From contig JAVEWJ010000001.1 in the NCBI GenBank assembly GCA_034004605.1, positions 186,001 through 250,000 on the forward strand: a stretch of 64,000 bases of DNA, given 5' to 3'. The DNA is from JAVEWJ01 sp034004605. GTDB taxonomy: Bacteria; Patescibacteriota; Gracilibacteria; UBA1369; LOWO2-01-FULL-3. Below the pieces are notes generated by a model. It made no database searches. It was not told the DNA's origin and worked only from the letters and a program-made list of their open reading frames with translations. Both the position numbers and the translations under genes were made by a program. This document shows, piece by piece, positions 16,991 to 24,357 of this stretch (positions within the stretch are counted from its first letter, which is position 1; every line of letters starts with the position of its first letter).

Positions 16991-17356
16991 ATGGAAACTC
17001 CAGAAGACGTTGAAAGAAAAAAAATATTAATTTCTCAAATTTTTGGTGCAGTTGAGTTTATTCGAGACAATGCGCTGCAAAATACAGACCATGAAGTACA
17101 AGATGTGGTTGAAAAGATAAATGATTTTTTTAGGGGGATACTTCAAATGGAAAACTGGGATTTGTACAGATCTGCGGAAGCGAGAAACTTGGCCTCTCCT
17201 TTTTTTTGTTATTTAGAGGTGTTGAGCACTTCCATGAGGCTGGAGGAGGAAGATTTGGAGGAGATGAGAAACATAATACAAGAACATACTCAAAGACTTG
17301 AAGAGATGCTTAAAGATCCTGAATTTGCGGGAAGACATGAAGTTTATAGAGAATAA
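16991..17356 (+). CDS. Unknown small acidic helical protein
   Basis: A 121-residue, acidic, helical, soluble protein of no recognised family. Start at ATG 16991 (METPEDVE), directly behind a near-consensus promoter; no Shine-Dalgarno. It ends 15 bases before a strong GC-rich terminator shared with the convergent Cys-rich protein gene. The strong promoter and terminator suggest appreciable independent expression. Confidence 0.7.
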   Translation: METPEDVERKKILISQIFGAVEFIRDNALQNTDHEVQDVVEKINDFFRGILQMENWDLYRSAEARNLASPFFCYLEVLSTSMRLEEEDLEEMRNIIQEHTQRLEEMLKDPEFAGRHEVYRE

Positions 17357-17370
17357 AAAAAATTATTGGG

Positions 17371-17406
17371 AAAAGGGGCGGTAGCCTAAGTCTACCGCCC
17401 CTTTTT
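17371..17406. terminator. Strong bidirectional terminator
   Basis: Fourteen-bp stem AAAAGGGGCGGTAG (17371-17384) with its complement (17392-17405), 7-base loop, T run on both strands. Separates two convergent genes; the stop codon of the minus-strand gene lies in the T run. Confidence 0.9.
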
Positions 17407-17980
17407 AGTTTTCGTTTTTGGACATTACTTCACCGGCGGGGAGCCGGAAAGGATGTTCCTTTGCCACTCTTGAGACACATCTTGTCAGCATCCCCGAGCA
17501 TTCGGTCTTGTCATTTTTGAGACATTTCAAGTGCTCGATGATGCATTCCTTTTGCTTCTCAAGGTGGTTCTTGTATTTAAGTGCTTCACTATAGGCCTTG
17601 CGGCTCTTGGTGTCGCACTCGGGAATCTTCGCCAGGTTCTCCTCCTTTAAGGGAAGGAGACTGCTCTCCGCGGAAATGTCGATCTCCTCGGAAGGAAGGA
17701 GGCAAAGATGCATGTTGGCACTGCATGAACCCTGCTCCTCCAGCACACAATCCAGGTACTGCGGAACGCAGTACTGGGACTTCTTGAGGAGAGATTTCCA
17801 CTCCTCAATCTGGGCCTTTTCCTGCGCGTTTTCGGCACAGGATGGGGTGTTGGTGACGAAGAAGAAGGAAGAGTGGACTTGTTCTCGCGTCGGGGCTTCG
17901 GGAGCCAAGAGCCCACCGAGTCCCATAACGAAAAAATACAATCCCCCGAGAAATAGAGCCACCATCTTACTAGAATCCAT
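17405..17980 (-). CDS. Exported membrane-anchored Cys-rich protein with duplicated four-cysteine module
   Basis: A 191-residue protein with an N-terminal hydrophobic segment (about residues 6-28, signal anchor) and an extracytoplasmic part with ten cysteines. Eight of them form two modules with identical spacing, C-x6-C-x7-C-x6-C: first in QYCVPQYLDC...GSC...HLC, second in KECIIEHLKC...TEC...TRC. I know no family with this pattern; it looks like a duplicated helical-hairpin disulfide unit. Start at ATG 17980, preceded by GGAGG nine bases away, unlike most genes here. Own promoter and terminator; base composition is GC-richer than its neighbours. Could be oxidised by the DsbA-like protein at 35255-35908. 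Confidence 0.75.
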   Translation of the reverse strand: MDSSKMVALFLGGLYFFVMGLGGLLAPEAPTREQVHSSFFFVTNTPSCAENAQEKAQIEEWKSLLKKSQYCVPQYLDCVLEEQGSCSANMHLCLLPSEEIDISAESSLLPLKEENLAKIPECDTKSRKAYSEALKYKNHLEKQKECIIEHLKCLKNDKTECSGMLTRCVSRVAKEHPFRLPAGEVMSKNEN

Positions 17981-18026
17981 TGTCAAAGTCCTCCTTTTTT
18001 GTCCGAATCCGTTTCAGACAAAGGGC

Positions 18027-18054
18027 ATTATGGCATTTTTATGGGTTTTGTCAA
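18027..18054 (-). promoter_or_regulatory. Promoter of the Cys-rich protein gene
   Basis: On the minus strand: TTGACA (18054-18049), 16-base spacer, CATAAT (18032-18027). Followed by a leader of about 45 bases ending in GGAGG. Confidence 0.75.
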
Positions 18055-18282
18055 TGAAAGGTTGTGGGAGGTTTTCGAAGATATATAAAAAAAATTCAGG
18101 AGGAAAAAAAGATAAGTCCAAAGCGAAGCTTTGAAGGGATAAGCGCTGGCGCGCTCGGTTAAAAAGAATTGCAGAGTGGCACTACTAAAAGAAGTCTTGC
18201 TTTTGGGGACTACTCGGTTGGTTTTCTCTAGTCCTTGTGGTTTGTTCGATGAGAGATACAAATTTGATGCGGAGCATCAAGT
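18055..18282. other. Non-coding stretch downstream of ftsZ
   Basis: Together with the promoter at 18027-18054 this makes a 302-base gap. It holds a short stem-loop just after the ftsZ stop (TTGATGC / GCATCAA, about 18266-18282, no T run), a GC-rich palindromic patch around 18140 (AGCGCTGGCGCGCT) and otherwise nothing I can assign. Composition differs from the flanks; it may be a degenerate intergenic repeat. Confidence 0.4.
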
Positions 18283-19482
18283 TTAATTCATCTTTTGTCT
18301 TATGAAGGCAGGGATGTCGAGTTCGTTTTCTGTGTGCTTGATCGGCATCTGATTTTGAGACTTGCCACTCATCGAAGAAGAAGAGCCTCCTTGAATCGAT
18401 CTTGAGCCAAATGCTCCGGTGGATCTCATATATGAACTTTCGTTTTGTTTGTAATCAAAGCCCGTAGCGACAACAGTAATCTTGATTTCGCCCGTGTATG
18501 AATCGTTTATCACTGCACCGAAGATGATATTCGCCTCAGGATCAGCAGCCTCGGTAATAACTCTCGCAGCTTCGTCAACTTCAAACATAGACAAATCGTT
18601 GCCACCGGTAATATTGAAAAGTACGCCTTTTGCTCCATCGATAGACATCTCGAGAAGAGGACTTTCGATTGCGGCTTTGGCAGCTTCCTGTGCTCTGTTT
18701 TCTCCGGTACCGTAACCGATACCCATAAGAGCGGAACCTGCGTTTTCCATAACAGCTTTTACATCCGCAAAGTCCACATTGATCATTCCATGAACCGTGA
18801 TCAAATCTGCAATACCCTGGACACCTTGTCTAAGAACATCGTCAACAACAGCAAATGCGTCGTTTAGAGGAGTCTTTTTATCAACAAGAGCCAAGATTTT
18901 ATCGTTTGGAATCGTAATAAGCGTATCAACTTTGTTTCTTAAATTTTCAAGACCGTCGTCTCCTTGTTGTTTTCTTCTCATACCTTCAAAACCGAATGGC
19001 TTTGTGACGACAGCGATTGTGAGAATTCCCATTTCTCTTGCAACGTTTGCAATAACAGGGGATGCGCCCGTACCCGTACCACCACCAAGACCGCAAGTGA
19101 TAAAAACCATGTCTGCACCTGCAATAGCTTCCTTGATTTCTTCAATTGATTCTTCAGCGGCTTGTTTTCCAATATCCGGATTTGCGCCAGCTCCGAGTCC
19201 TTTTGTCGTGGCACGACCGATATTGATTTTATTTGGAGCTTCGTTGAAATATAGGGCCTGAGCATCTGTATTTACACCGATAAATTCAATTCCTTTCACC
19301 CCGGCTTTAATCATTCTGTTTACCGCATTGCCTCCGCCTCCACCGACACCAAGGACTTTAATATTTGCGACAGGCGTAATATCGGGAGTCACTTCCATCG
19401 TTCTGGATTTTCCTATTATGGGTATATTTTGTTTTCTCTTTGACGAAAAAAGGTGTTTTAAGTCTTGGTTGTCTTGCATCAT
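18283..19482 (-). CDS. ftsZ: Cell division protein FtsZ
   Basis: Tubulin-like GTPase that polymerises into the Z ring at mid-cell. The GTP-binding signature GGGTGTGA is at about residues 133-140, preceded by the N-terminal GVGGGGGNAVNRM motif at 46-57; the T7-loop region NVDFADVKAVM is intact. After a short Ser/Gly-rich linker it ends with DIPAFIRQKMN, the conserved tail that binds FtsA, which is encoded just upstream. 399 residues. Two ATG codons in tandem (19482 and 19479) could start it, and an ATG nearer the core (residue 29) also exists. Same-strand neighbour ftsA lies about 100 bases upstream, so they may form one unit. Confidence 0.97.
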   Translation of the reverse strand: MMQDNQDLKHLFSSKRKQNIPIIGKSRTMEVTPDITPVANIKVLGVGGGGGNAVNRMIKAGVKGIEFIGVNTDAQALYFNEAPNKINIGRATTKGLGAGANPDIGKQAAEESIEEIKEAIAGADMVFITCGLGGGTGTGASPVIANVAREMGILTIAVVTKPFGFEGMRRKQQGDDGLENLRNKVDTLITIPNDKILALVDKKTPLNDAFAVVDDVLRQGVQGIADLITVHGMINVDFADVKAVMENAGSALMGIGYGTGENRAQEAAKAAIESPLLEMSIDGAKGVLFNITGGNDLSMFEVDEAARVITEAADPEANIIFGAVINDSYTGEIKITVVATGFDYKQNESSYMRSTGAFGSRSIQGGSSSSMSGKSQNQMPIKHTENELDIPAFIRQKMN

Positions 19483-19584
19483 GGATTTAAGTGGTTTTTA
19501 AATTTTGCGTAGGCCTTATTGTGAACTCTGGTTGACATAAAGTCAATATGAAATCTAATTTTATCACTTCGCTTTTTTGGCTAA

Positions 19585-20832
19585 TTATGGCGCAATTTTC
19601 TTTAGCCAAGATTTTAGGCCGCCAAGACCTTTCTTGAAATTTAGTCCTTTGATTCCGGCCGTAAGACCTCCGTGTTGTCTATATTCAAATCTTGAACCCC
19701 AAATGAGAAGCCCGATTGCGGTGGCGTAAGCCGGATCGTCGATTTTATCAACCACTCCGTCGTAGTTTTGCGGAAATCCGAGTTGGGCAGGTAGGTTTAA
19801 AGTTTCTCTAGCTAAATCAATTATTCCGGGAATTTTCGATGCCCCTCCGGTGAGAACAACACCTGCAGGTAGCATTCCGTCGCGATTGATTCTGGCAAGT
19901 TCGTCTTTTACCAAAAGAAAAATTTCGTGATATCTGGCTTCAATTATTTCGCAGACTTGCTTTTTTGAAACGATGTGCGTGTCGAGTTTGCTAACAAGAG
20001 AAAGGTCGATGGACTCGCGATCGTTTACATCTTCCGGAAGAACCGAGCCGTATTCAATTTTGATTTTTTCCGCTGTGTCTATTGATGTGCGAATTCCGAT
20101 AGCCACATCGTTTGTGACATTTTCGCCACCAACGGGAATTACAGCGGTGTGAACAGTGGCTCCGTCTTCAAAAACGCAAACCGAAGTACCTCCGCATCCG
20201 ATATCAATTACCACAACGCCAAGTTCTTTTTGTCGTTTTGATAAAACGGCTTCAGCAGGAGCTAAATTCGTAGGGATAATATCATCGATATCCACTCCGG
20301 ACTGAAGAACGCATTTTTCAATGTTCTTAATAATCGGCTCAAAGCCCGTGACAATATGAGTCTCTACTTCTAGGCGAATACCCGTCATACCAACCGGATA
20401 TTTGATTCCTTTTTGCTCGTCCACTGTGAAAGTTTTCGGGATAATTCGAAGGATTCGTCTGTTTGAAGGTATAGAAACGGCCTGTGCGGCTTGTATCACT
20501 CTGTCTACATCCTCTTCGCTGATCTCATTTTCCGCTTTTGCAACGGCTATAACGCCTTTTGAATTTATCGAGTCGAGATTTGTGCCTCCTATTCCTAAGA
20601 AAACATGATTTATCGGCTCTCCAGCCATTCTTTCCGCATCTTCCAAAGACGATGAAATCGAGTTTATCGTTTCCTCAACATCAATAACTGCGCCTTTCCG
20701 AAGCCCTGTTGAAAGCGCCAATCCTACTCCAATTATATTTGGAATGGGATTGTTCTCTTCCTGAATTCCGACTACCGTGCGTATTTTAGAGCTACCTATA
20801 TCTAGGCTTGCTACCACTTTTGATCTGGCCAT
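19585..20832 (-). CDS. ftsA: Cell division protein FtsA
   Basis: Actin-like ATPase that tethers FtsZ to the membrane. The N-terminal phosphate-binding segment SLDIGSSKIRTVVG, the 1C domain (about residues 85-165), the VVIDIGCGGTSVCVF phosphate-2 motif and VLTGGASKIPGI adenosine motif are all present. It ends with a basic helix, GGLKSWLKKIAP, consistent with the amphipathic membrane-targeting sequence. 415 residues, normal length. It lies upstream of ftsZ in the usual order. Confidence 0.96.
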   Translation of the reverse strand: MARSKVVASLDIGSSKIRTVVGIQEENNPIPNIIGVGLALSTGLRKGAVIDVEETINSISSSLEDAERMAGEPINHVFLGIGGTNLDSINSKGVIAVAKAENEISEEDVDRVIQAAQAVSIPSNRRILRIIPKTFTVDEQKGIKYPVGMTGIRLEVETHIVTGFEPIIKNIEKCVLQSGVDIDDIIPTNLAPAEAVLSKRQKELGVVVIDIGCGGTSVCVFEDGATVHTAVIPVGGENVTNDVAIGIRTSIDTAEKIKIEYGSVLPEDVNDRESIDLSLVSKLDTHIVSKKQVCEIIEARYHEIFLLVKDELARINRDGMLPAGVVLTGGASKIPGIIDLARETLNLPAQLGFPQNYDGVVDKIDDPAYATAIGLLIWGSRFEYRQHGGLTAGIKGLNFKKGLGGLKSWLKKIAP

Positions 20833-20983
20833 AAGTTTTAGAGTATTTTTTTATACTGTCCGATAATAAAGCAAATTAATTTTCTATACAAATAATTTTG
20901 TTTGATTCGAGGTGAAAAAGAGGGGAGTTGATTAGTTTTTTTGTTCGGTCAAAGGTGGCCTTAAATCAACCTAAACCACCCTT

Positions 20984-21904
20984 TTAAAAAAGCGATTTTT
21001 GCTCAAATTTTTCTTGATTTTTCTTTTTTTCGTAAAGTTTGGTCATGGTCTCCATTCTTTTTTTCAAACTCGGGAATTTCCATTTTTCCAAAAAGGCTTT
21101 CAGGGAATTTTCATCAAATTCGTAAATTTTTGATTTTTCCAAATCCAGTGAAATCGGAGAATCTTTTACAAGTGTTCCTATTCTTTTCGACATGAAAGCG
21201 TTTTCTTTTCCACTTATCAATTTTTCTTTCAGCGCGCCTTTAAAATCTTCGATGTGCTCGTAAATATTTTCAAGAGAACCGTACTCACTTAAAAGTTTTT
21301 GCGCAGTCTTTTTGCCCACTCCGGCAACACCCTTAATATTGTCCGAATTATCCCCAAAAAGGCCTTTAAAATCAGCCATTTGCCCGGGAGAAAGCTCATA
21401 TTTTTCCCGAACGGTTTTGTCATCAAACTCGATCATCTCGCTCACTCCTCTAATCGGAGCAAGCACATGCACTTTTTCCGAAACCAACTGAATGGCATCA
21501 CGATCTCCGGTGAGAATCAGGGTCATTAAGTCGGAATGTTTTTCGGCTTGAGTAGCCAAAGTTGCAATCAAATCATCGGCCTCAAATCCTTCAAGTTCAA
21601 ACTGAGGAACAGAGAAACTTTCCAAAAACTCTTTTGCACCGGGAAATTGCGTGTATAAATCATCTGGGCCTTTGACGCGAGTGCCTTTATATTCTGCATA
21701 TTCTTCATGCCTAAACGTTTTTCCTTTTTTATCAAAGCATACACAGAGATAATCCGGAGCTTCTTTTAGTAGAACATTAATTAACATTGAGCAGAAGCCC
21801 AAAACGGCCTGTACACTTTCGCCGTTTTCATCTTTCATTGGGGGAAGTGCGTGGTAGGCTCTGTGAAAAATAGAATTTCCATCTACGAGAATAAGCTTTT
21901 TCAT
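20984..21904 (-). CDS. Stand-alone 5'-3' exonuclease (Pol I N-domain type)
   Basis: A 306-residue 5' nuclease corresponding to the N-terminal domain of DNA polymerase I, which removes RNA primers and flaps. Conserved acidic clusters bind metal: LVDGNSIFHRAYHA near the start, ELEGFEADDLIATLA, LILTGDRDAIQLVS; the helix-hairpin-helix FGDNSDNIKGVAGVGKKTAQKLL follows. There is no polymerase domain; the gene ends in a Lys-rich tail. Start at ATG 21902-21904 rather than seven codons upstream. The polymerase domain, if any, is encoded elsewhere. Confidence 0.93.
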   Translation of the reverse strand: MKKLILVDGNSIFHRAYHALPPMKDENGESVQAVLGFCSMLINVLLKEAPDYLCVCFDKKGKTFRHEEYAEYKGTRVKGPDDLYTQFPGAKEFLESFSVPQFELEGFEADDLIATLATQAEKHSDLMTLILTGDRDAIQLVSEKVHVLAPIRGVSEMIEFDDKTVREKYELSPGQMADFKGLFGDNSDNIKGVAGVGKKTAQKLLSEYGSLENIYEHIEDFKGALKEKLISGKENAFMSKRIGTLVKDSPISLDLEKSKIYEFDENSLKAFLEKWKFPSLKKRMETMTKLYEKKKNQEKFEQKSLF

Positions 21905-21989
21905 AATGTTTATTATATAAGTCAAGCCCTTAGTTTCGACTTGTAGGCTTCAAATATGGTATTATGTACAAATAAAAATAAAAACAAAA

Positions 21990-22523
21990 ATGCCATATCA
22001 AAGTGTCGATGAAACGATAGCACAAAAAACGGACAGAAAAAAACGGCTTTTTGGTTTTTTAAAACTTTCAAACACTAAAAAAAGACCCCTTATTTCAATT
22101 ATTGCGGACAAAGAATTGTCGCAGGCGCAGGTATCCGTTTTAAGGCAATTTAACGAGGCGACTTCAAGCCTAAATGCGGATTTTTTAATACTCTCCGATT
22201 CAGCTTTGGACGGGCTTTCAAACTTTCATTTTATTGAATTCAATTTGGGAAACAGAGAAATGGTACTTGAGGCTTCGGATCTTATCATCGCTTATGATTT
22301 CAATGATTTGGAGGAGGTTTTTATGCAGGGTTGTGTGCCGATTTGTAAAGAAAGGGAGGGTGCACAGAATTACAATGCACAGGAGGAAAGCGGGAATTCG
22401 TTTATAATAAAAAACGATAGCGTTTACGGGCTTTTTGAGGCAACTGTAAGAGCTATCGAAACTTTTAAATTTCCTTGGGATTTTAAACATATTGTGAGAA
22501 CGGGCATGAAAATCCAAAAATAA
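21990..22523 (+). CDS. Unknown protein, possibly a degenerate GT-B glycosyltransferase lobe
   Basis: A 177-residue soluble protein with a Lys-rich N-terminus and an alpha/beta layout. The second half (EASDLIIAYDF..EEVFMQGCVPIC...ESGNSFII...VYGLFEATVRAIETFKFPWDF) resembles the C-terminal lobe of glycogen-synthase-type GT-B enzymes in order of elements, but no sugar-nucleotide or catalytic residues can be identified. It may be a non-catalytic derivative. Treat the family link as weak inference. Convergent with the pilin-like gene, which begins at the next base. Confidence 0.65.
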   Translation: MPYQSVDETIAQKTDRKKRLFGFLKLSNTKKRPLISIIADKELSQAQVSVLRQFNEATSSLNADFLILSDSALDGLSNFHFIEFNLGNREMVLEASDLIIAYDFNDLEEVFMQGCVPICKEREGAQNYNAQEESGNSFIIKNDSVYGLFEATVRAIETFKFPWDFKHIVRTGMKIQK

Positions 22524-22904
22524 TTATTGGAGAGATCTTCCCGAGGATCCCACGCTTGAACCGATATTTGTGACGATGTCTATGATATCGCGGAAATTGA
22601 TGTATTCAATGATATTTAGCCCCATCAGTTTTCCAACTGTTCCGACTATTACAGTGGCCATAATCGTGATAATCAAGCCTACGATTGCGTACCTGATTGT
22701 AGATACCGCGGATTTGATTTTGTCTTCTTGGCCTCCCGAGAGGATGAAGGAAATACCTCCGATGAAAATAAAAATCACCGATAGAAAAGCCGCGGCAATT
22801 ATGGCGTATGCTATACCGCGGTTTATCAATTCCACTATTTCATAATCGGCGGCTGCTTCGATAATCGACTTGCCACCGTCAGTTGAAACTAAATTGTTGG
22901 CCAT
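22524..22904 (-). CDS. Small two-helix membrane protein, type IV secretion pilin-like
   Basis: A 126-residue protein with two transmembrane segments (about residues 30-53 and 68-92) separated by the polar turn SGGQEDKIKSAVSTIR. This matches the small T4SS pilin / TrbC-VirB2-like proteins that are widespread in Patescibacteria. The family subunits can form surface pili, but many homologues in this group are uncharacterised. The acidic N-terminus and the Ser/Gly-rich tail are outside the membrane. Downstream of rpsP-khpA on the same strand. Confidence 0.7.
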   Translation of the reverse strand: MANNLVSTDGGKSIIEAAADYEIVELINRGIAYAIIAAAFLSVIFIFIGGISFILSGGQEDKIKSAVSTIRYAIVGLIITIMATVIVGTVGKLMGLNIIEYINFRDIIDIVTNIGSSVGSSGRSLQ

Positions 22905-22943
22905 AATTAATATTATTATGAAATAAGCTTAAGAGATTTAAGC

Positions 22944-23204
22944 TTAAACTTTTTCCGGTTCTACAATTTTAAGATTTACTCTCGCATTGTTTTTTGAACC
23001 GATGATTCTTAGCAAAATTCTTAAGGCTTTTGCTGTTTGGCCGCTTTTTCCAATGATCTTTCCCATGTCTGAGGGATTGACTTTTAGGGTAAGAAGTACA
23101 CCCATTTCATCGATGTCTCTCGAAACTTCAACATCATCGGGATTTTCGACGATCTGGCTTACGACATACTTAACAAATTCTTGATCTGTCGCCTGGTTAG
23201 TCAT
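22944..23204 (-). CDS. khpA: KH-domain RNA-binding protein
   Basis: An 86-residue single KH domain of the KhpA (YlqC) family. The RNA-binding GxxG loop is GKIIGKSGQ at about residues 53-61. KhpA acts with KhpB as an RNA chaperone influencing cell-division and wall genes in Firmicutes. Location directly after rpsP is the conserved arrangement in many bacteria. Confidence 0.9.
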   Translation of the reverse strand: MTNQATDQEFVKYVVSQIVENPDDVEVSRDIDEMGVLLTLKVNPSDMGKIIGKSGQTAKALRILLRIIGSKNNARVNLKIVEPEKV

Positions 23205-23288
23205 TGTTTGTAGGTTAGGAATTATTACATTTAAGTAAGAGGTAGTTTTTTGCCCCTGAAATTATTTGCGGAAATGTATTTAGAAAAA

Positions 23289-23618
23289 CTAAGCGGCAGG
23301 GGCCGGGCTTGGTTGTTCCGCGGGTGCTTTCTTTTTCTTTGCTTTCTTTGTAGCCGGATCCAAATATTTATCCATATCGGAGAAACCGTCTTTTTTGAGA
23401 AGAACAGCTAAAGAGGGGGAGGGCTTTGCTCCAACGCCGACCCAATAGGTGACTCTTTCTTTTTTGACGGTGAATTTTTTTGGATTTGTCGCAGGAAGGT
23501 AGTATCCAAGTTCTTCAACAACATGACCACCTTTGATAGCGGCGGTATGCTCCTGAACGATTACTTTGAAACTTGGTTGTCCTTTTTTTCCCGTGCGAGA
23601 TAGTCTGATTTTTAGCAA
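23289..23618 (-). CDS. rpsP: 30S ribosomal protein S16
   Basis: Small-subunit ribosomal protein; 109 residues including an Ala/Pro/Lys-rich tail beyond the conserved ~80. Starts LKIRLSRTGKKGQPSFKVIVQEHTA, as usual for S16, and has YWVGVGAKPSPSLAVLLKK. The only fitting start codon is TTG at 23618-23616 (reading M-L-K-I-R-L); no in-frame ATG precedes the conserved sequence. Upstream of khpA. Confidence 0.95.
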   Translation of the reverse strand: MLKIRLSRTGKKGQPSFKVIVQEHTAAIKGGHVVEELGYYLPATNPKKFTVKKERVTYWVGVGAKPSPSLAVLLKKDGFSDMDKYLDPATKKAKKKKAPAEQPSPAPAA

Positions 23619-23746
23619 GGTATTATTTACTTAAACGGATAAAACTGATTTAACGAGCTAAATATTAAATAGAAAGGATTTAAAGTCAAGGGAATTTGGA
23701 GCTAAAAGAGCGATATTCATAATTTTACCGGAAATTTTTGAACGTG

Positions 23747-23781
23747 AAAAAGGGGAGACCGCTTGTGGCGATTTCCCCTTT
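23747..23781 (-). terminator. Intrinsic terminator of the tail-anchored protein gene
   Basis: Long stem, AAAGGGGA (minus strand from 23781) with TCCCCTTT, plus an inner CGC/GCG helix, followed by a T run on the minus strand. Lies immediately after the stop of 23785-24174. Confidence 0.85.
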
Positions 23782-23784
23782 GTG

Positions 23785-24174
23785 CTAGCCGGAGACGAGG
23801 ATGGCTATGATTATCCCCGACAGCGTCAATGCTGTCAGGAGCACCATGTAGCCGATCCATCGTAGCGCGGCCTTTTCGTTAACTTCTTCGATTTCTTCTT
23901 CCACTTTGACTTTCTCCTGTGGGGCCGGGGCGGTGAGCCTCGGCCGTGGTTTCGGGTTTGCGGGGAGACGGATAATGGGTTGAGCCAAATCCTCGGCGGA
24001 GGGCTTCTCCCACTCGCCGGACACCAAGGTCCGGGAGTCGAGGAGCGGCTTCTTACGAGGACGAAAGGCCACTTGCCCTTCATCCGAGCTTGGGTCGTGG
24101 AGGGTTGAGCCTCCGCGACCGTGCTGATCCGTCTCAATTTTGAACCGGGCTGTTTTTTTCTCGCCGTCCGTCAT
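23785..24174 (-). CDS. Unknown tail-anchored protein
   Basis: A 129-residue protein with a hydrophilic, Pro/Arg/Glu-rich, probably disordered N-terminal part (residues 1-100) and one C-terminal transmembrane segment (about 107-128, WIGYMVLLTALTLSGIIIAILV), so most of it would face the cytoplasm. No family recognised. Start at ATG 24174, preceded by AGGAGG at good spacing. Base composition is much richer in G+C than the neighbours and it has its own strong promoter and terminator, suggesting a transferred or specially expressed cassette. Confidence 0.7.
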   Translation of the reverse strand: MTDGEKKTARFKIETDQHGRGGSTLHDPSSDEGQVAFRPRKKPLLDSRTLVSGEWEKPSAEDLAQPIIRLPANPKPRPRLTAPAPQEKVKVEEEIEEVNEKAALRWIGYMVLLTALTLSGIIIAILVSG

Positions 24175-24227
24175 TGTTCCTCCTTGTGTTGCGGACGAAG
24201 TGGAAAAGATCAAGAAACTACTTTTTA

Positions 24228-24255
24228 AAAATACGCCATTTTTCTATTTTGTCAA
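24228..24255 (-). promoter_or_regulatory. Promoter of the tail-anchored protein gene
   Basis: On the minus strand: TTGACA (24255-24250), 16-base spacer, TATTTT (24233-24228), followed by an AGGAGG-led start. Confidence 0.75.
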
Positions 24256-24301
24256 GGCCCGCTGTTTTTAGGGGAGAGTAGCTGGGTTTTGTTAAATTAA
24301 C

Positions 24302-24329
24302 TTGACAATTTTGGGGTTTTGGTTAAAAC
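24302..24329 (+). promoter_or_regulatory. Promoter of the 1074-residue protein gene
   Basis: TTGACA (24302-24307), 16-base spacer, TAAAAC (24324-24329). The -35 is perfect, the -10 weak. Confidence 0.5.
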
Positions 24330-24357
24330 TATAAATCTTTTTATTAAAAGTGCCATT

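Noticed and set aside
17598..18134. A 178-codon plus-strand frame
   Set aside because: Antisense to the Cys-rich exported protein, which has a promoter, Shine-Dalgarno, signal anchor and ordered cysteines.
18028..18261. A 77-codon minus-strand frame between the Cys-rich gene and ftsZ
   Set aside because: No start context, overlaps the promoter of the Cys-rich gene, and looks like translated intergenic sequence.
20936..20983. Terminator for the 5'-3' exonuclease gene
   Set aside because: A GGTGG/CCACC stem with a long loop exists, but the stem is short and the T run is displaced; not convincing.
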